From contig CANRSX010000020.1 in the NCBI GenBank assembly GCA_947642555.1, forward strand, positions 16,048 to 80,047: 64,000 nt of DNA, given 5' to 3'. The notes beneath the pieces are model-generated. The model was not told the DNA's origin. It worked only from the letters and a program-made list of their open reading frames with translations, and made no database searches. The position numbers and the translations under genes are program-made. The DNA is from an uncultured Roseburia sp. (GTDB lineage Bacteria; Bacillota; Clostridia; Lachnospirales; Lachnospiraceae). Of this stretch, positions 40,224-49,255 are shown in pieces (position 1 is the stretch's first letter; every line of letters begins with the position of its first letter).

Positions 40224-42041
40224 ATGAGGCCAGGCAGGGAAAGAACCGGGAAGAAACGGACGCTGACAGGACAGATCAGCCGGATTGTGCTGATCCTGAT
40301 TCTGGTCGGTCTGCTGGAGGCAGGTGCTGCCTACACGATGCTGGAGTGGTATCATGACCAGGTGGCGGAGCTGGAATATACGATCAGTGATATTTATCTC
40401 TCGGAGATCGATCAGAATTTTAATCTGATCAATGTCAGCATTCAGAGCATGGTCTACGGCGGGGAAGAGGTCCGGCAGGTGCTGGCGACGCATCAGATCC
40501 CTGCGGAATATGCGGAGGAGACGGAAAAGCTGGCGTATATACTGGAACGGAACCATTCGATCCGGCAGCTGAAGGAAAACTTTGCAGATATGGCGCTCTA
40601 TTACGGGAGCAGGTTCAATTTCTTCTACATTGATCCGGAAAATAAGCTGCTGGTGGAGAACGGGGGGAGCGAGTATATGCGCCGGATGCTCTTCTGCGAG
40701 ATGCTGGAGCAAAAGCTTGAAGAGGGAGAAATCTGTTATACATCGAACGGAAAATGGTTTCTGATGGAGGATTATCTCTGTACGATTTATAAGGGGCCGG
40801 ACGGGATCGGCGGCGCGTATATCTGGGCGGGGGATTTTGCCGCGAGTATCCTTAGAATGTCGCCCACAGAGTGCTCGAGCATCGACATTTATGATCTCAC
40901 GGAGCAGTGCTCGCTGGTTTACGAAAAGCTGGAGAACGGACTGCTGTCGGACGGCAGACGGATCACGGACGCGGATCTGCCAGAGGATTTTTACCGGCTG
41001 GACCATGCGGGGGTGGTGTGCCGTTTTGCGATGGACACGAGCGATTATGAGAATGCCGTGATCCTGCCGGTGCTGTTTCTTGGGCTGCTGGGCGTGTATC
41101 TGGTGGTGATGACCGTCGTGCTGCTCTATACGAGACGGCATGTGTTAGGACAGGTCAATGCGTTTTATAATAATCTGATCGAGTATAAGGAGACGGAACG
41201 CTTTGACGTGGAGACGGGCATCGAGGAATTCGCTGAGGCGGGAAAGGTGTTAAACCAGCGTTCGGAGGAGATCAGCCAGTTAAAGATCAGTATCTACGAG
41301 GAGCAGATCTGCCGCCAGAGGGTGGAGCTCGATTACGCGCAGTTACAGATCCGGCCGCATTTTTATATTAACTGCCTCAATATCATCCACAGCATGGCGC
41401 AGGAGAGGCTGACCAGAGAGATCCAGGAATTTGTCGTTCACATCTCGCGGTATTTCCGCTATATTTTTAAGAAGGGGATGGAGCCTGTTACGGTGGGAAA
41501 GGAGCTGGAATTTACCGAGACCTACTTAAGGATCCTGGAATGCATGAACGATACGGAATACCGGTATGAGGTATCCTGCGATCCGGATGTATCGGAGACA
41601 GAGATTTCGCCGCTGATCATACAGACGTTTGTAGAGAATGCGGTAAAGCATAATCTGGACGATGCGGAGGACTGCCTGATCCGCGTGCAGGTGGAGCGTC
41701 TGTTCAGACGTGAGGCCGGGGCGGCGCCTGGCGGGGATGAGGACGTCGGGAGGCGTGAGACCGGGCCGGAAGATTCTCCTGACGGACAGAGCAGGGACGT
41801 CAGGGAATGGCTGAAAATCCAGGTGTGGGACAACGGCTGCGGGTTTGAGGAGGCGGCGCTGGAACGTCTGCGCACCGGCGATTTCGGGACGGACGGGAGC
41901 GGCTATCACATCGGGATCCGCAATGCGGTGGCACGTATGAAGATGATTTACGGGGAAGACGCGTATGTCGGGTTTTCCAATCCAGAGGACGGCGGCGCGC
42001 GCGTGGACATTTTAATCCCGCAGAAGGAGGAGACATCATGA
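40224..42041 (+). CDS. Sensor histidine kinase, YesM type (locus 2)
   Basis: A 605-aa membrane kinase. A basic N-terminus leads to TM1 (ISRIVLILILVGLLEAGAAY), an extracellular sensor of about 250 residues, TM2 (VILPVLFLGLLGVYLVVMTV), and a cytoplasmic part with the phospho-accepting QIRPHFYINCLN, the N box VENAVKHN and the G1 box WDNGCGFEE. Compared with the locus 1 kinase it has about 28 extra Gly/Asp/Glu/Arg-rich residues between the N and G1 boxes (41703-41805). GGAGG precedes ATG 40224; the frame is open further upstream. Its stop overlaps the start of the regulator (ATGA). Confidence 0.9.
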   Translation: MRPGRERTGKKRTLTGQISRIVLILILVGLLEAGAAYTMLEWYHDQVAELEYTISDIYLSEIDQNFNLINVSIQSMVYGGEEVRQVLATHQIPAEYAEETEKLAYILERNHSIRQLKENFADMALYYGSRFNFFYIDPENKLLVENGGSEYMRRMLFCEMLEQKLEEGEICYTSNGKWFLMEDYLCTIYKGPDGIGGAYIWAGDFAASILRMSPTECSSIDIYDLTEQCSLVYEKLENGLLSDGRRITDADLPEDFYRLDHAGVVCRFAMDTSDYENAVILPVLFLGLLGVYLVVMTVVLLYTRRHVLGQVNAFYNNLIEYKETERFDVETGIEEFAEAGKVLNQRSEEISQLKISIYEEQICRQRVELDYAQLQIRPHFYINCLNIIHSMAQERLTREIQEFVVHISRYFRYIFKKGMEPVTVGKELEFTETYLRILECMNDTEYRYEVSCDPDVSETEISPLIIQTFVENAVKHNLDDAEDCLIRVQVERLFRREAGAAPGGDEDVGRRETGPEDSPDGQSRDVREWLKIQVWDNGCGFEEAALERLRTGDFGTDGSGYHIGIRNAVARMKMIYGEDAYVGFSNPEDGGARVDILIPQKEETS

Positions 42042-43330
42042 ATATCCTGCTGGTGGATGATAACGTATATACGATCCGGGCGCTGCAGAGCGGCATCAAT
42101 TACAGCGCGCTGGGGATAAACGGCGTCTATACGGCGCGGAATATGGAAAAGGCGGTGGAATGGCTGACGCAGGAGGATATTCCGCTGGTACTCACCGATA
42201 TCGAGATGCCGAACGGTACCGGACTGCAGCTTTTGGAATGGATTAACGAGCATAAGCCGGGGACAGTGACGCTGTTCTGCACCAGCTTTGCCAATTTTGA
42301 TTACGCGAAGAAAGCGGTAGAGCTGCACAGCTTTGACTATTATTTAAAACCGATTCAGTATGAGGACCTCCAGAAGCTGCTGGAAAAGGCGGTGGAGGAG
42401 GTGAAAAAGCGGGCGCGTGCAAAAGAAAAGGAGCAGTACGAGGCATACTGGCATGACAACCTGCGCACCTACAAAAGCCATTTTTGGGAGGACGCGCTTT
42501 TCTGGGTGGACAGCTATGACGAGGAGGAGCTGGAGTTTCTGGCTGAGAGCCGCCATCTGCCGTATTCCAGGGAGGACCGGTTTACACCGGGCATTCTGCG
42601 CTTTGAAAAAGAAAAATCGCGGATGAGCGATTTTCCGGGCAATCTGGAGCGGTTTGTGACGGGCAATATCATGGCGGAGCTGTGCGAACACGCCGGGATC
42701 CGGATGGAGATGTTTTTAAAATGCCGCAGAGATACCTGGGCGCTTGTATTTTCCCACGGGGAGGAGATGGACCGCGAGAGGATGGATCAGGTATTTCGGA
42801 TGCTGGTCCGCAATCTGGAGGGAGTGCTGCAGTGCAGCGTCTTTGTCTGCTATGCATACGGCTGTACGTTTCAGGACGTCCGCGGGCGCTATATGCTGCT
42901 GGAGGATTACTGCAGGGAGTATGCGCCGAAGGAGAGCTGTGTGGTGGACATCGACCGCTTCGCAGAGCGGATGTACGAGACGGGAGAACCGGGGGAGGCG
43001 CAGAAGGCGGAGAACGCGGTCTCTAAGGTAAAGCAGTATATCGATGAGCATTTCTGTGAAAATATCACGCGCGATACGCTGGGGGAGATCGTATATTTAA
43101 GTCCGGGCTATCTCGCGGCAACGTTTAAGAAGATCACGGGCAGCTCCCTCGGCAGCTATATCATCGAGAAGCGCGTGGAACGGGCGAAGGAGCTGCTGTC
43201 CGAGGGTAGTCTGACGGTGTCCGAGGTGGCGTTTGCGGTCGGGTATGACAATTTTACCTATTTTTCACGGCTGTTTAAAAATAAGGTCGGGATCATGCCG
43301 AAGGAATATAAGAAGACAAAAAAGAAGTAA
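42038..43330 (+). CDS. Response regulator, YesN type with AraC output domain (locus 2)
   Basis: A 430-aa regulator. The receiver has LVDDN, phospho-acceptor D54 (LTDIEMPNGTG), CTSFANF and YYLKPI. The middle segment is about 100 residues shorter than in the locus 1 protein. The C-terminal AraC domain has IVYLSPGYLAATFKKITGS and VAFAVGYDNFTYFSRLFKNKVG, ending MPKEYKKTKKK. The two regulators share almost identical DNA-recognition helices in the second HTH (VGYDNF-YFSRLFK), consistent with similar target sites. A 4-nt overlap couples it to its kinase. The tandem GTG boxes upstream of the three following SBP genes are the obvious candidate targets. Confidence 0.92.
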   Translation: MNILLVDDNVYTIRALQSGINYSALGINGVYTARNMEKAVEWLTQEDIPLVLTDIEMPNGTGLQLLEWINEHKPGTVTLFCTSFANFDYAKKAVELHSFDYYLKPIQYEDLQKLLEKAVEEVKKRARAKEKEQYEAYWHDNLRTYKSHFWEDALFWVDSYDEEELEFLAESRHLPYSREDRFTPGILRFEKEKSRMSDFPGNLERFVTGNIMAELCEHAGIRMEMFLKCRRDTWALVFSHGEEMDRERMDQVFRMLVRNLEGVLQCSVFVCYAYGCTFQDVRGRYMLLEDYCREYAPKESCVVDIDRFAERMYETGEPGEAQKAENAVSKVKQYIDEHFCENITRDTLGEIVYLSPGYLAATFKKITGSSLGSYIIEKRVERAKELLSEGSLTVSEVAFAVGYDNFTYFSRLFKNKVGIMPKEYKKTKKK

Positions 43331-43346
43331 GCGGACCGGTGAAATG

Positions 43347-43374
43347 GCACGGCGGGGAGGATTCCCCGCCGTGC
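43347..43374. terminator. Hairpin after the locus 2 response regulator
   Basis: GCACGGCGGGGA and TCCCCGCCGTGC arms with a 4-nt loop, between the regulator and the convergent toxin gene. Confidence 0.6.
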
Positions 43375-43414
43375 CGGGAAAATACTTATTAAATGATGGA
43401 GACTTCCTGAAAGC

Positions 43415-43672
43415 CTAATATCTCTTATAGATATCGCCCCGGTTATCAATATTTTCAATATTGATGATTTTTAAAACTTCCTCAATGGAATAAATAATCC
43501 TCACAGTCCCTATTCTCATACGGTACAGGCTGTGGTATCCCTGAAGCCTTTTAATATCAGTACCATTTGGAAGTTGTCGGATCGCTTTCATTATTCTTTC
43601 CTGTGTTCCCCGATCCTGCCTGCGCAAAAATTTCAGGGCTGCTTTTTCAAATGTCACGGTATATTCACTCAT
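43415..43672 (-). CDS. RelE/ParE-family toxin
   Basis: An 85-aa small basic protein with the RelE/ParE fold: VTFEKAALKFLRRQD at the N-terminus, the RLQGYHSLYRMRIGTVRIIYSI core, and a C-terminal INIENIDNRGDIYKRY. RelE-type members cleave mRNA at the ribosome, ParE-type inhibit gyrase; the GxxxYRxRxGxxRxxY pattern here favours the RelE-like mRNA interferase group, but this is inference. It is encoded downstream of, and overlaps by 4 nt, its antitoxin. The base composition is visibly AT-richer than the flanking sugar genes. Confidence 0.88.
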   Translation of the reverse strand: MSEYTVTFEKAALKFLRRQDRGTQERIMKAIRQLPNGTDIKRLQGYHSLYRMRIGTVRIIYSIEEVLKIINIENIDNRGDIYKRY

Positions 43673-43887
43673 AACGTTATACCGAGCTCTTCTGCAACTT
43701 CATCAAAAGTCAGTGTTTCTCCATCGTTTTCCTGCTTTGCGGCTGAAATCATGTTCAGATCCCATTCGTCCGGCTCAATCGCTTCTCCTGCATATGCTTT
43801 CATCGTTTCCAGCATATGAATCACAAACATCAGCTTACTTTCTGGAACATCATCTATCAGCTGTATGACACGTTCTTTATTGCTCAT
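43669..43887 (-). CDS. Antitoxin partner of the RelE/ParE-type toxin
   Basis: A 72-aa acidic protein upstream of the toxin and overlapping it by ATGA, the usual type II arrangement. The sequence is MSNKERVIQLIDDVPESKL at the N-terminus, with an acidic C-terminal tail (ETLTFDEVAEELGITL) that would wrap the toxin. A DNA-binding motif is not obvious. The transcript runs against the flanking locus 2 genes. The divergent region at 43888-44006 is AT-rich and must contain its promoter, but I could not single one out. Confidence 0.8.
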   Translation of the reverse strand: MSNKERVIQLIDDVPESKLMFVIHMLETMKAYAGEAIEPDEWDLNMISAAKQENDGETLTFDEVAEELGITL

Positions 43888-44006
43888 TTCATCACCCTGC
43901 CTTTTGATTTATTGTCACTTTGTACATTGTTAATATACCATATGGCAAATCTGTGTGTAAAGAATTTTTGGTCTCCTCTGTCTGTGTTTCATAAGATCTT
44001 CGAAAA

Positions 44007-44060
44007 GTGCAAATTTTTCTACGGAAAGTGCAAGCATATTTTCTGCCAGTCCGTTAAAAT
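44007..44060 (+). promoter_or_regulatory. Tandem GTG-box promoter of SBP 2
   Basis: GTGCAAA (44007) and GTGCAAG (44028) in direct orientation, 21 bp apart. TAAAAT (44055-44060) starts 27 bp after the proximal box start. Both boxes are preceded by AAA. Confidence 0.75.
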
Positions 44061-44106
44061 GTTTCCATGGAAAAAATCCTGTAAAGAAAAAGTTAAGGAG
44101 GGAAAA

Positions 44107-45702
44107 ATGAAAAAAAGACTTGCACTTTTACTTACTCTGGCAATGAGCGCCAGTGTACTGGCAGGCTGCGGTGGCGGTGACGCCGATGACGCAGGCGCAT
44201 CTGCGGGCGGCAGCGCCGGTGGAGCAGGCGCATCCACAGAGGCAGACGCCGGCGCGGATGCCGGAAACGGCGAGACGGCAGGCAACGCCAGTTCCACTGG
44301 CGTGGAGATTAACTTTGACGAGGAGCCCTACGAGGCGACCTTAATGTACTGGGTCGGGAACGATGCCCGTGACGTGGACTCTGTGGAGGAGGCCTTTAAC
44401 GAGCTGACGCTCTCCCAGCTGAACATCAAAGTAAACCTGCTGCCGGTGACGATGGGAACCTACATGCAGCAGATTCAGATGGTGCTCTCCTCCGATGATG
44501 ACCTGGACATTGTTCCGATCTTCGGCGGGAATATCGGAAGCTATATCGATTCCGACTTCCTGGTGGATATGAGTGAGTACATGGATACTTACGGACAGGA
44601 TCTGGTGGAGGTCATCGGCGAGGAGGATATCGAATGCGGAAGGCTCAATGGATTCCTGGCTGGTGTGCCGAATATGCATGAGCGCACCAACCCGATTATC
44701 TTTGTCCTTCGGACGGATCTTCTGGAGGAGACCGGCTTTAAGGCGGAGGACCTTAAAAGCGCGGAGGATCTGACCCAGGTGTTTGCTGCGGTGCATGAGA
44801 AGCACCCGGAGATGACGATCTACGGCGGACAGAATACGCTTTCCTACCCGCTTCAGATCGCGGTGACCGTGGATCCGCTTGGTGGCGGTAACTTCGGGGT
44901 CCTGCCGGACAACGGACAGTCTGAGACGGTAGTAAACTGGTATGAGGATGAAACGTTTGTTGAGGCGTGTAAGCTGGTGCGTTCCTGGAATGAGGCGGGT
45001 TATGTATCCGCGGACTTTGCGACCTGCACGGATACCGGCGAGGCGTTAATGCGCGCGGGCAACCTGTTCTGCTTCTCGACGGCAGGCAAGCCGAATTCAA
45101 AGGTGGAAAAGGACGCGCAGACCGGATTTGACACCACGATCATTCAGGTGACGCCGGATGTGTGCTACACGCAGACGACCAACGCGCTGCTTTACAGTAT
45201 TTCCAGCAACTCCGAGGATCCGGAGAAGGCGATGCTCCTGTTAAACTGGATCTATGCGACGAAAGAGGCGAACGATCTGTTAAACTGGGGAGTCGAGGGC
45301 AAGGATTATATTGTAAAAGAAGACGGAACCCTGGATTATCCGGAGGGCGTGACGATGGACAACGTCGGCTATCACCAGGATTCCGGGTGGTCGATGATGA
45401 ACCAGTACAACAGCTATGTGTGGACCGGAAACGACGCGGATGTGTGGGATCAGTACCAGGCGGTTCGTGATAACGCGATCATGTCGAAGGCGTACGGATT
45501 CATCTTTGATACCACGCCGGTGCTCAACGAGCTTTCCGCACTCACGGCAGTCAGCGAGGAATACTTAACCACCATCGGAAGCGGCTCGGTGGATCCGGAG
45601 CCCGCACTCGCGGAATTCAACGAGAAGCTGTACGGCGCGGGACTGCAGACCGTGATCGACGAGAAGCAGGCGCAGTTTGACGCGTGGTACGGACAGCAGT
45701 AA
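44107..45702 (+). CDS. ABC transporter solute-binding lipoprotein (SBP 2, locus 2)
   Basis: A 531-aa lipoprotein: signal peptide MKKRLALLLTLAMSASV with lipobox LAGC (Cys21), then a Gly/Ala/Asp tether of about 45 residues. The binding domain has EEPYEATLMYWVGNDARDVDSV, VVDMSEYMDTYGQD-like sequence, NMHERTNP, and the C-terminal WIYATKEANDLLNWGVEGKDY typical of the DUF3502/LplA group. It ends EKQAQFDAWYGQQ. AAGGAGG sits 5-6 nt before ATG 44107; the open frame continues upstream through the promoter and is not coding. It is the first of three tandem paralogues and probably delivers oligosaccharide to the permeases at 49256-51108. Confidence 0.93.
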   Translation: MKKRLALLLTLAMSASVLAGCGGGDADDAGASAGGSAGGAGASTEADAGADAGNGETAGNASSTGVEINFDEEPYEATLMYWVGNDARDVDSVEEAFNELTLSQLNIKVNLLPVTMGTYMQQIQMVLSSDDDLDIVPIFGGNIGSYIDSDFLVDMSEYMDTYGQDLVEVIGEEDIECGRLNGFLAGVPNMHERTNPIIFVLRTDLLEETGFKAEDLKSAEDLTQVFAAVHEKHPEMTIYGGQNTLSYPLQIAVTVDPLGGGNFGVLPDNGQSETVVNWYEDETFVEACKLVRSWNEAGYVSADFATCTDTGEALMRAGNLFCFSTAGKPNSKVEKDAQTGFDTTIIQVTPDVCYTQTTNALLYSISSNSEDPEKAMLLLNWIYATKEANDLLNWGVEGKDYIVKEDGTLDYPEGVTMDNVGYHQDSGWSMMNQYNSYVWTGNDADVWDQYQAVRDNAIMSKAYGFIFDTTPVLNELSALTAVSEEYLTTIGSGSVDPEPALAEFNEKLYGAGLQTVIDEKQAQFDAWYGQQ

Positions 45703-45787
45703 AAGAAATAGTAACTTGTAATAAAGGCTTTCGGCAGATTCAATAATTTGCCGGAAGCCTTTTCTTTTGTAAAAAAATCTACAGATA

Positions 45788-45841
45788 GTGCAAGTCATCA
45801 TTCGGATTGTGAAAGAATTTTTTTCTCTGATCGGATAGAAT
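45788..45841 (+). promoter_or_regulatory. Tandem GTG-box promoter of SBP 3
   Basis: GTGCAAG (45788) and GTGAAAG (45809), 21 bp apart. TAGAAT (45836-45841) starts 27 bp after the proximal box start. The whole 100-bp leader is nearly duplicated upstream of SBP 4. Confidence 0.75.
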
Positions 45842-45885
45842 GATCCCATCAAAAATCATTTCTGAAGAGAATGAGGAGGAAAAAC

Positions 45886-47475
45886 ATGAAAAAACGACTT
45901 GCACTTTTACTTGCCCTGGCAATGGGCGCGAGTGTACTGGCAGGCTGTGGCGGCAACGCCGGGACCGGCGGTGACGCCGAGACAGGCGGAAGCGGCGAGG
46001 GCGGCAGCGCCACCTCTGGCGGCGCGGCTTCCACGGAGGCGGGCGGCAGCGTCGGCGGCGGGGCTGCCGGTCCTGAGATCGATTTCGATGAAGAGCCGTA
46101 CGAGGCGACCTTAATGTACTGGTCGGCGAACGATCCGCGTGACTTAGAGTCCGTATCGGCAGCCTTTAACGAGCTGACGCTCGCAGAGCTGAATATGAAG
46201 GTAAACCTGATGCCGCTGACCTTCGGTACCTATACGCAGCAGATTCAGATGATCCTTTCCTCGGACGATGCGCTGGATGTGTTCCCGTACTGGGGATCAA
46301 ATCTGGGGAACTACATTGACGCCGACTATCTGGTGGATATGAGTGAGTACATGGACACTTACGGCCAGGATCTCATCAGCGTCATCGGGGAAGAGGATAT
46401 CTCATGCGGAAGCTTAAACGGATTCCTCGGGGGTGTGCCGAATATGCATGAGCGGACCAATCCGATGTGCTTTATCATGCGGACAGACCTTCTGGAGGAG
46501 ACCGGCTTTACCGCGGACGACATCAAGACCGCGGAGGATATGACGCAGATCTTTGCGGCAGTGCATGAGAAGCATCCGGATATGACGGTATACGGCGGTT
46601 CCAACAGCTCCTCCTACCCGATCGGAATCAGCCTTTCCATCATCGATCCGATGGGCGGCGGTAACTTCGGCGTGCTGCCGGATAACGGACAGTCCACGAC
46701 GGTGGAGAACTGGTATGAGAGCGAGACCTTCATGGACGCCTGCAAGCTGGTGAGAAGCTGGTATGAGGCGGGTTATACCTCGGCGGACTTTGCGACCTGT
46801 ACGGATTCCGGGGAATCCCTGATGCGTGCCGGTAAGCTGTTCTGCTTTACGGCGCCCGGCAAGCCGAATACCAAGGCGGAGAAGGATGCACAGACCGGAT
46901 ATGACACGACCTGTGTGATCGTAAGCCCGAACGTGTGCTATACGCAGACCACCAACGGTATTCTTTACGGTATTTCCAGCAACTCCGAGGATCCGGAGAA
47001 GGCGATGATTCTGTTAAACTGGCTCTATGCGTCCAAGGAGGCAAATGATCTGCTTAACTGGGGGATCGAAGGCAAGGATTATGTCGTGAAGGACGACGGA
47101 ACCCTCGACTATCCGGAGGGCGTGACAGCGGATAACGTCGGATATCATCAGGATTACGGCTGGGCGCTGATGAATCAGTATTGCAGCTATGTGTGGACCG
47201 GAAACGACCCGGATGTATGGGATCAGTACCAGGCGATTCGTGATTCCGCAGAGATATCCAAGGCATATGGATTCTTCTTTGATACCGCACCGGTGGTCAA
47301 TGAGGTTTCCGCGCTCACGGCAGTCAGCGACGAGTACCTGAATTCGATCGGTACAGGCGCAGTGGATCCGGAGACAGCGATCGCAGAGTTCAATCAGAAG
47401 CTGTATGACGCCGGATTACAGGCGGTGATGGACGAGAAGCAGGCGCAGCTTGACGCGTGGCTGGCAGAGCAGTAA
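45886..47475 (+). CDS. ABC transporter solute-binding lipoprotein (SBP 3, locus 2)
   Basis: A 529-aa lipoprotein, paralogue of its neighbours. The signal peptide ends in LAGC (Cys21), followed by a Gly/Ser/Ala/Thr tether. The binding domain contains EEPYEATLMYWSANDPRDLESV, where SBP 2 and SBP 4 have VGNDARDVDSV, and FPYWGSNLGNYIDADYLVDMSEY where they have GGNxGSY. Such differences near the N-terminal lobe may alter ligand preference. AGGAGG lies upstream of ATG 45886. It has its own tandem-box promoter, so it may be transcribed independently. Confidence 0.93.
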   Translation: MKKRLALLLALAMGASVLAGCGGNAGTGGDAETGGSGEGGSATSGGAASTEAGGSVGGGAAGPEIDFDEEPYEATLMYWSANDPRDLESVSAAFNELTLAELNMKVNLMPLTFGTYTQQIQMILSSDDALDVFPYWGSNLGNYIDADYLVDMSEYMDTYGQDLISVIGEEDISCGSLNGFLGGVPNMHERTNPMCFIMRTDLLEETGFTADDIKTAEDMTQIFAAVHEKHPDMTVYGGSNSSSYPIGISLSIIDPMGGGNFGVLPDNGQSTTVENWYESETFMDACKLVRSWYEAGYTSADFATCTDSGESLMRAGKLFCFTAPGKPNTKAEKDAQTGYDTTCVIVSPNVCYTQTTNGILYGISSNSEDPEKAMILLNWLYASKEANDLLNWGIEGKDYVVKDDGTLDYPEGVTADNVGYHQDYGWALMNQYCSYVWTGNDPDVWDQYQAIRDSAEISKAYGFFFDTAPVVNEVSALTAVSDEYLNSIGTGAVDPETAIAEFNQKLYDAGLQAVMDEKQAQLDAWLAEQ

Positions 47476-47513
47476 CAGACACAGAACTCCGATATAAATA
47501 AGTGATGCAAAAA

Positions 47514-47567
47514 GTGCAAGTCGTCATCCAGATTGTGAAAGAAAATTTTCCTCTGATTGGATAAAAT
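47514..47567 (+). promoter_or_regulatory. Tandem GTG-box promoter of SBP 4
   Basis: GTGCAAG (47514) and GTGAAAG (47535), 21 bp apart. TAAAAT (47562-47567) starts 27 bp after the proximal box start. The sequence from the distal box to the ATG closely matches that of SBP 3. Confidence 0.75.
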
Positions 47568-47609
47568 AATCCCATAAAATCATTTCTGAAGAGAATGAGG
47601 AGGAAGAAG

Positions 47610-49223
47610 ATGAAGATGAAGAGACGACTTGCACTTTTACTTACCCTGGCAATGGGCATGAGTGTACTGGCAGGCTGTGGCGGCAACGCCGGGACCGGCG
47701 GTGACACCGGGACAGACGGAAGCGGTGAGGGCGGCAGCACTTCTGGTGGCGCGGCTTCCACAGAAGCGGACGGCAGTACCGGCGGCGATGCGGCATCCGG
47801 CAACACCGGTTCCACTGGTGTGGAGATTGATTTTGACGAGGAGCCGTACGAAGCGACCTTAATGTACTGGGTCGGAAACGATGCCCGTGACGTGGATTCC
47901 GTGGAGGAGGCATTTAACGAGCTGACACTCTCCCAGCTGAATATCAAGGTCAACCTGATGCCGGTAACGCTGGGAACCCATGCACAGCAGATTCAGATGG
48001 TGCTCTCCTCGGACGACGATCTGGATATCTTCCCATTTTACGGCGGCAACATGGGAAGTTACATTGATGCGGACTACATCGTGGATATGAGCGAGTACAT
48101 GGATACCTGCGGGCAGGATCTGATCCGTGTGATCGGGGCGGAGGATGTTGAGTGCGGTAAGATGAACGGCTTCCAGGCCGGTGTACCGAACATGCATGAG
48201 CGGACCAACCCGACGATGTTCGTCTTAAGGACGGATCTTCTCGAGGAAGCCGGCTTTACGGCGGAGGATATCAAAACGGCGGAGGACCTGACGCCGGTCT
48301 TTGCAGCGGTGAAGGAGAAGCATCCGGAGATCACGATTTTCGGCGGAGCGAATTCATCCTCCTATGCGGGCGCCATCAGTGGAGCGCTGGTGGATGCGTT
48401 AGACGGCAAGAACTTTGGCGTACTGCCGAACATGGGTCAGGATACCACGGTGGTGAACTGGTATGAGACCGACACCTTTATGGACGCCTGTAAGCTGATG
48501 CACGAGTGGTATGAGGCAGGCTATGTGTCCGCGGACTTTGCAACCTGTACGGATCCCGGCGAGTCCCTGATGCGCGCGGGCAATCTGTTTTCCTTTATCA
48601 CCTACGGCAAACCGAACAGTAAGGCGGAGAAGGACGCCATGACCGGCTACGACACGACCTGCATCAAGGTGACGCCGGATGTCTGCTACACACAGACCAC
48701 CAATGCGCTTCTCTATGGTATTTCCAGCAACTCCGAGGATCCGGAGAAGGCCATGATCCTGTTGAACTGGATCTATGCGACAAAGGAAGCGAACGACCTG
48801 TTGAACTGGGGAATCGAGGGCAAGGATTATGTTGTGCAGGAGGACGGAACGATCGATTATCCGGAAGGCGTGACAGCTGAGACCGCCGGATACCATCAGG
48901 ATTACGGCTGGGCGCAGATGAATCAGTACAACAGCTATGTCTGGACCGGAAACGCCCCGGATGTGTGGGAGCAGTATCAGCAGATCCGTGACGGCGCGAC
49001 CGTGTCAAAAGCATACGGCTTCTTCTTTGATACGACGCCGGTGCTTAATGAGATCGCGGCTCTGACATCGGTCAGCGACGAGTATTTATTTACGATCACC
49101 AGCGGCTCGGTGGATCCGGAGACGGCCATCGCGGAGTTCAACGAAAAGCTCTATAGCGCGGGTCTTCAGACCGTCATGGACGAGAAGCAGGCGCAGCTGG
49201 ACGCGTGGCTGGCGGAGCAGTAA
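47610..49223 (+). CDS. ABC transporter solute-binding lipoprotein (SBP 4, locus 2)
   Basis: A 537-aa lipoprotein with lipobox LAGC (Cys23) and a Gly/Ser/Thr tether. The core is EEPYEATLMYWVGNDARDVDSVEE, VVNWYETDTFMDACKLMHEWYEAG, and WIYATKEANDLLNWGIEGKDYV. It ends EKQAQLDAWLAEQ, like SBP 1 and SBP 3. The N-terminal segment is closest to SBP 2, the leader closest to SBP 3, as expected from serial tandem duplication with exchange. ATG 47610 lies 6 nt after AGGAGG; an ATG at 47595 overlaps the ribosome binding site, and 47616 is also possible. The permease gene starts 32 nt downstream. Confidence 0.93.
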   Translation: MKMKRRLALLLTLAMGMSVLAGCGGNAGTGGDTGTDGSGEGGSTSGGAASTEADGSTGGDAASGNTGSTGVEIDFDEEPYEATLMYWVGNDARDVDSVEEAFNELTLSQLNIKVNLMPVTLGTHAQQIQMVLSSDDDLDIFPFYGGNMGSYIDADYIVDMSEYMDTCGQDLIRVIGAEDVECGKMNGFQAGVPNMHERTNPTMFVLRTDLLEEAGFTAEDIKTAEDLTPVFAAVKEKHPEITIFGGANSSSYAGAISGALVDALDGKNFGVLPNMGQDTTVVNWYETDTFMDACKLMHEWYEAGYVSADFATCTDPGESLMRAGNLFSFITYGKPNSKAEKDAMTGYDTTCIKVTPDVCYTQTTNALLYGISSNSEDPEKAMILLNWIYATKEANDLLNWGIEGKDYVVQEDGTIDYPEGVTAETAGYHQDYGWAQMNQYNSYVWTGNAPDVWEQYQQIRDGATVSKAYGFFFDTTPVLNEIAALTSVSDEYLFTITSGSVDPETAIAEFNEKLYSAGLQTVMDEKQAQLDAWLAEQ

Positions 49224-49255
49224 GCCATTAAAGTGAATGAAAATGAAGGAAAGGA

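Noticed and set aside
40047..41141. A 364-codon minus-strand open frame opposite the HD-GYP and YesM-type genes
   Set aside because: The composition is typical of a mirror frame (His/Arg/Gln-rich), no start signal is present, and both sense genes have full domain sets.
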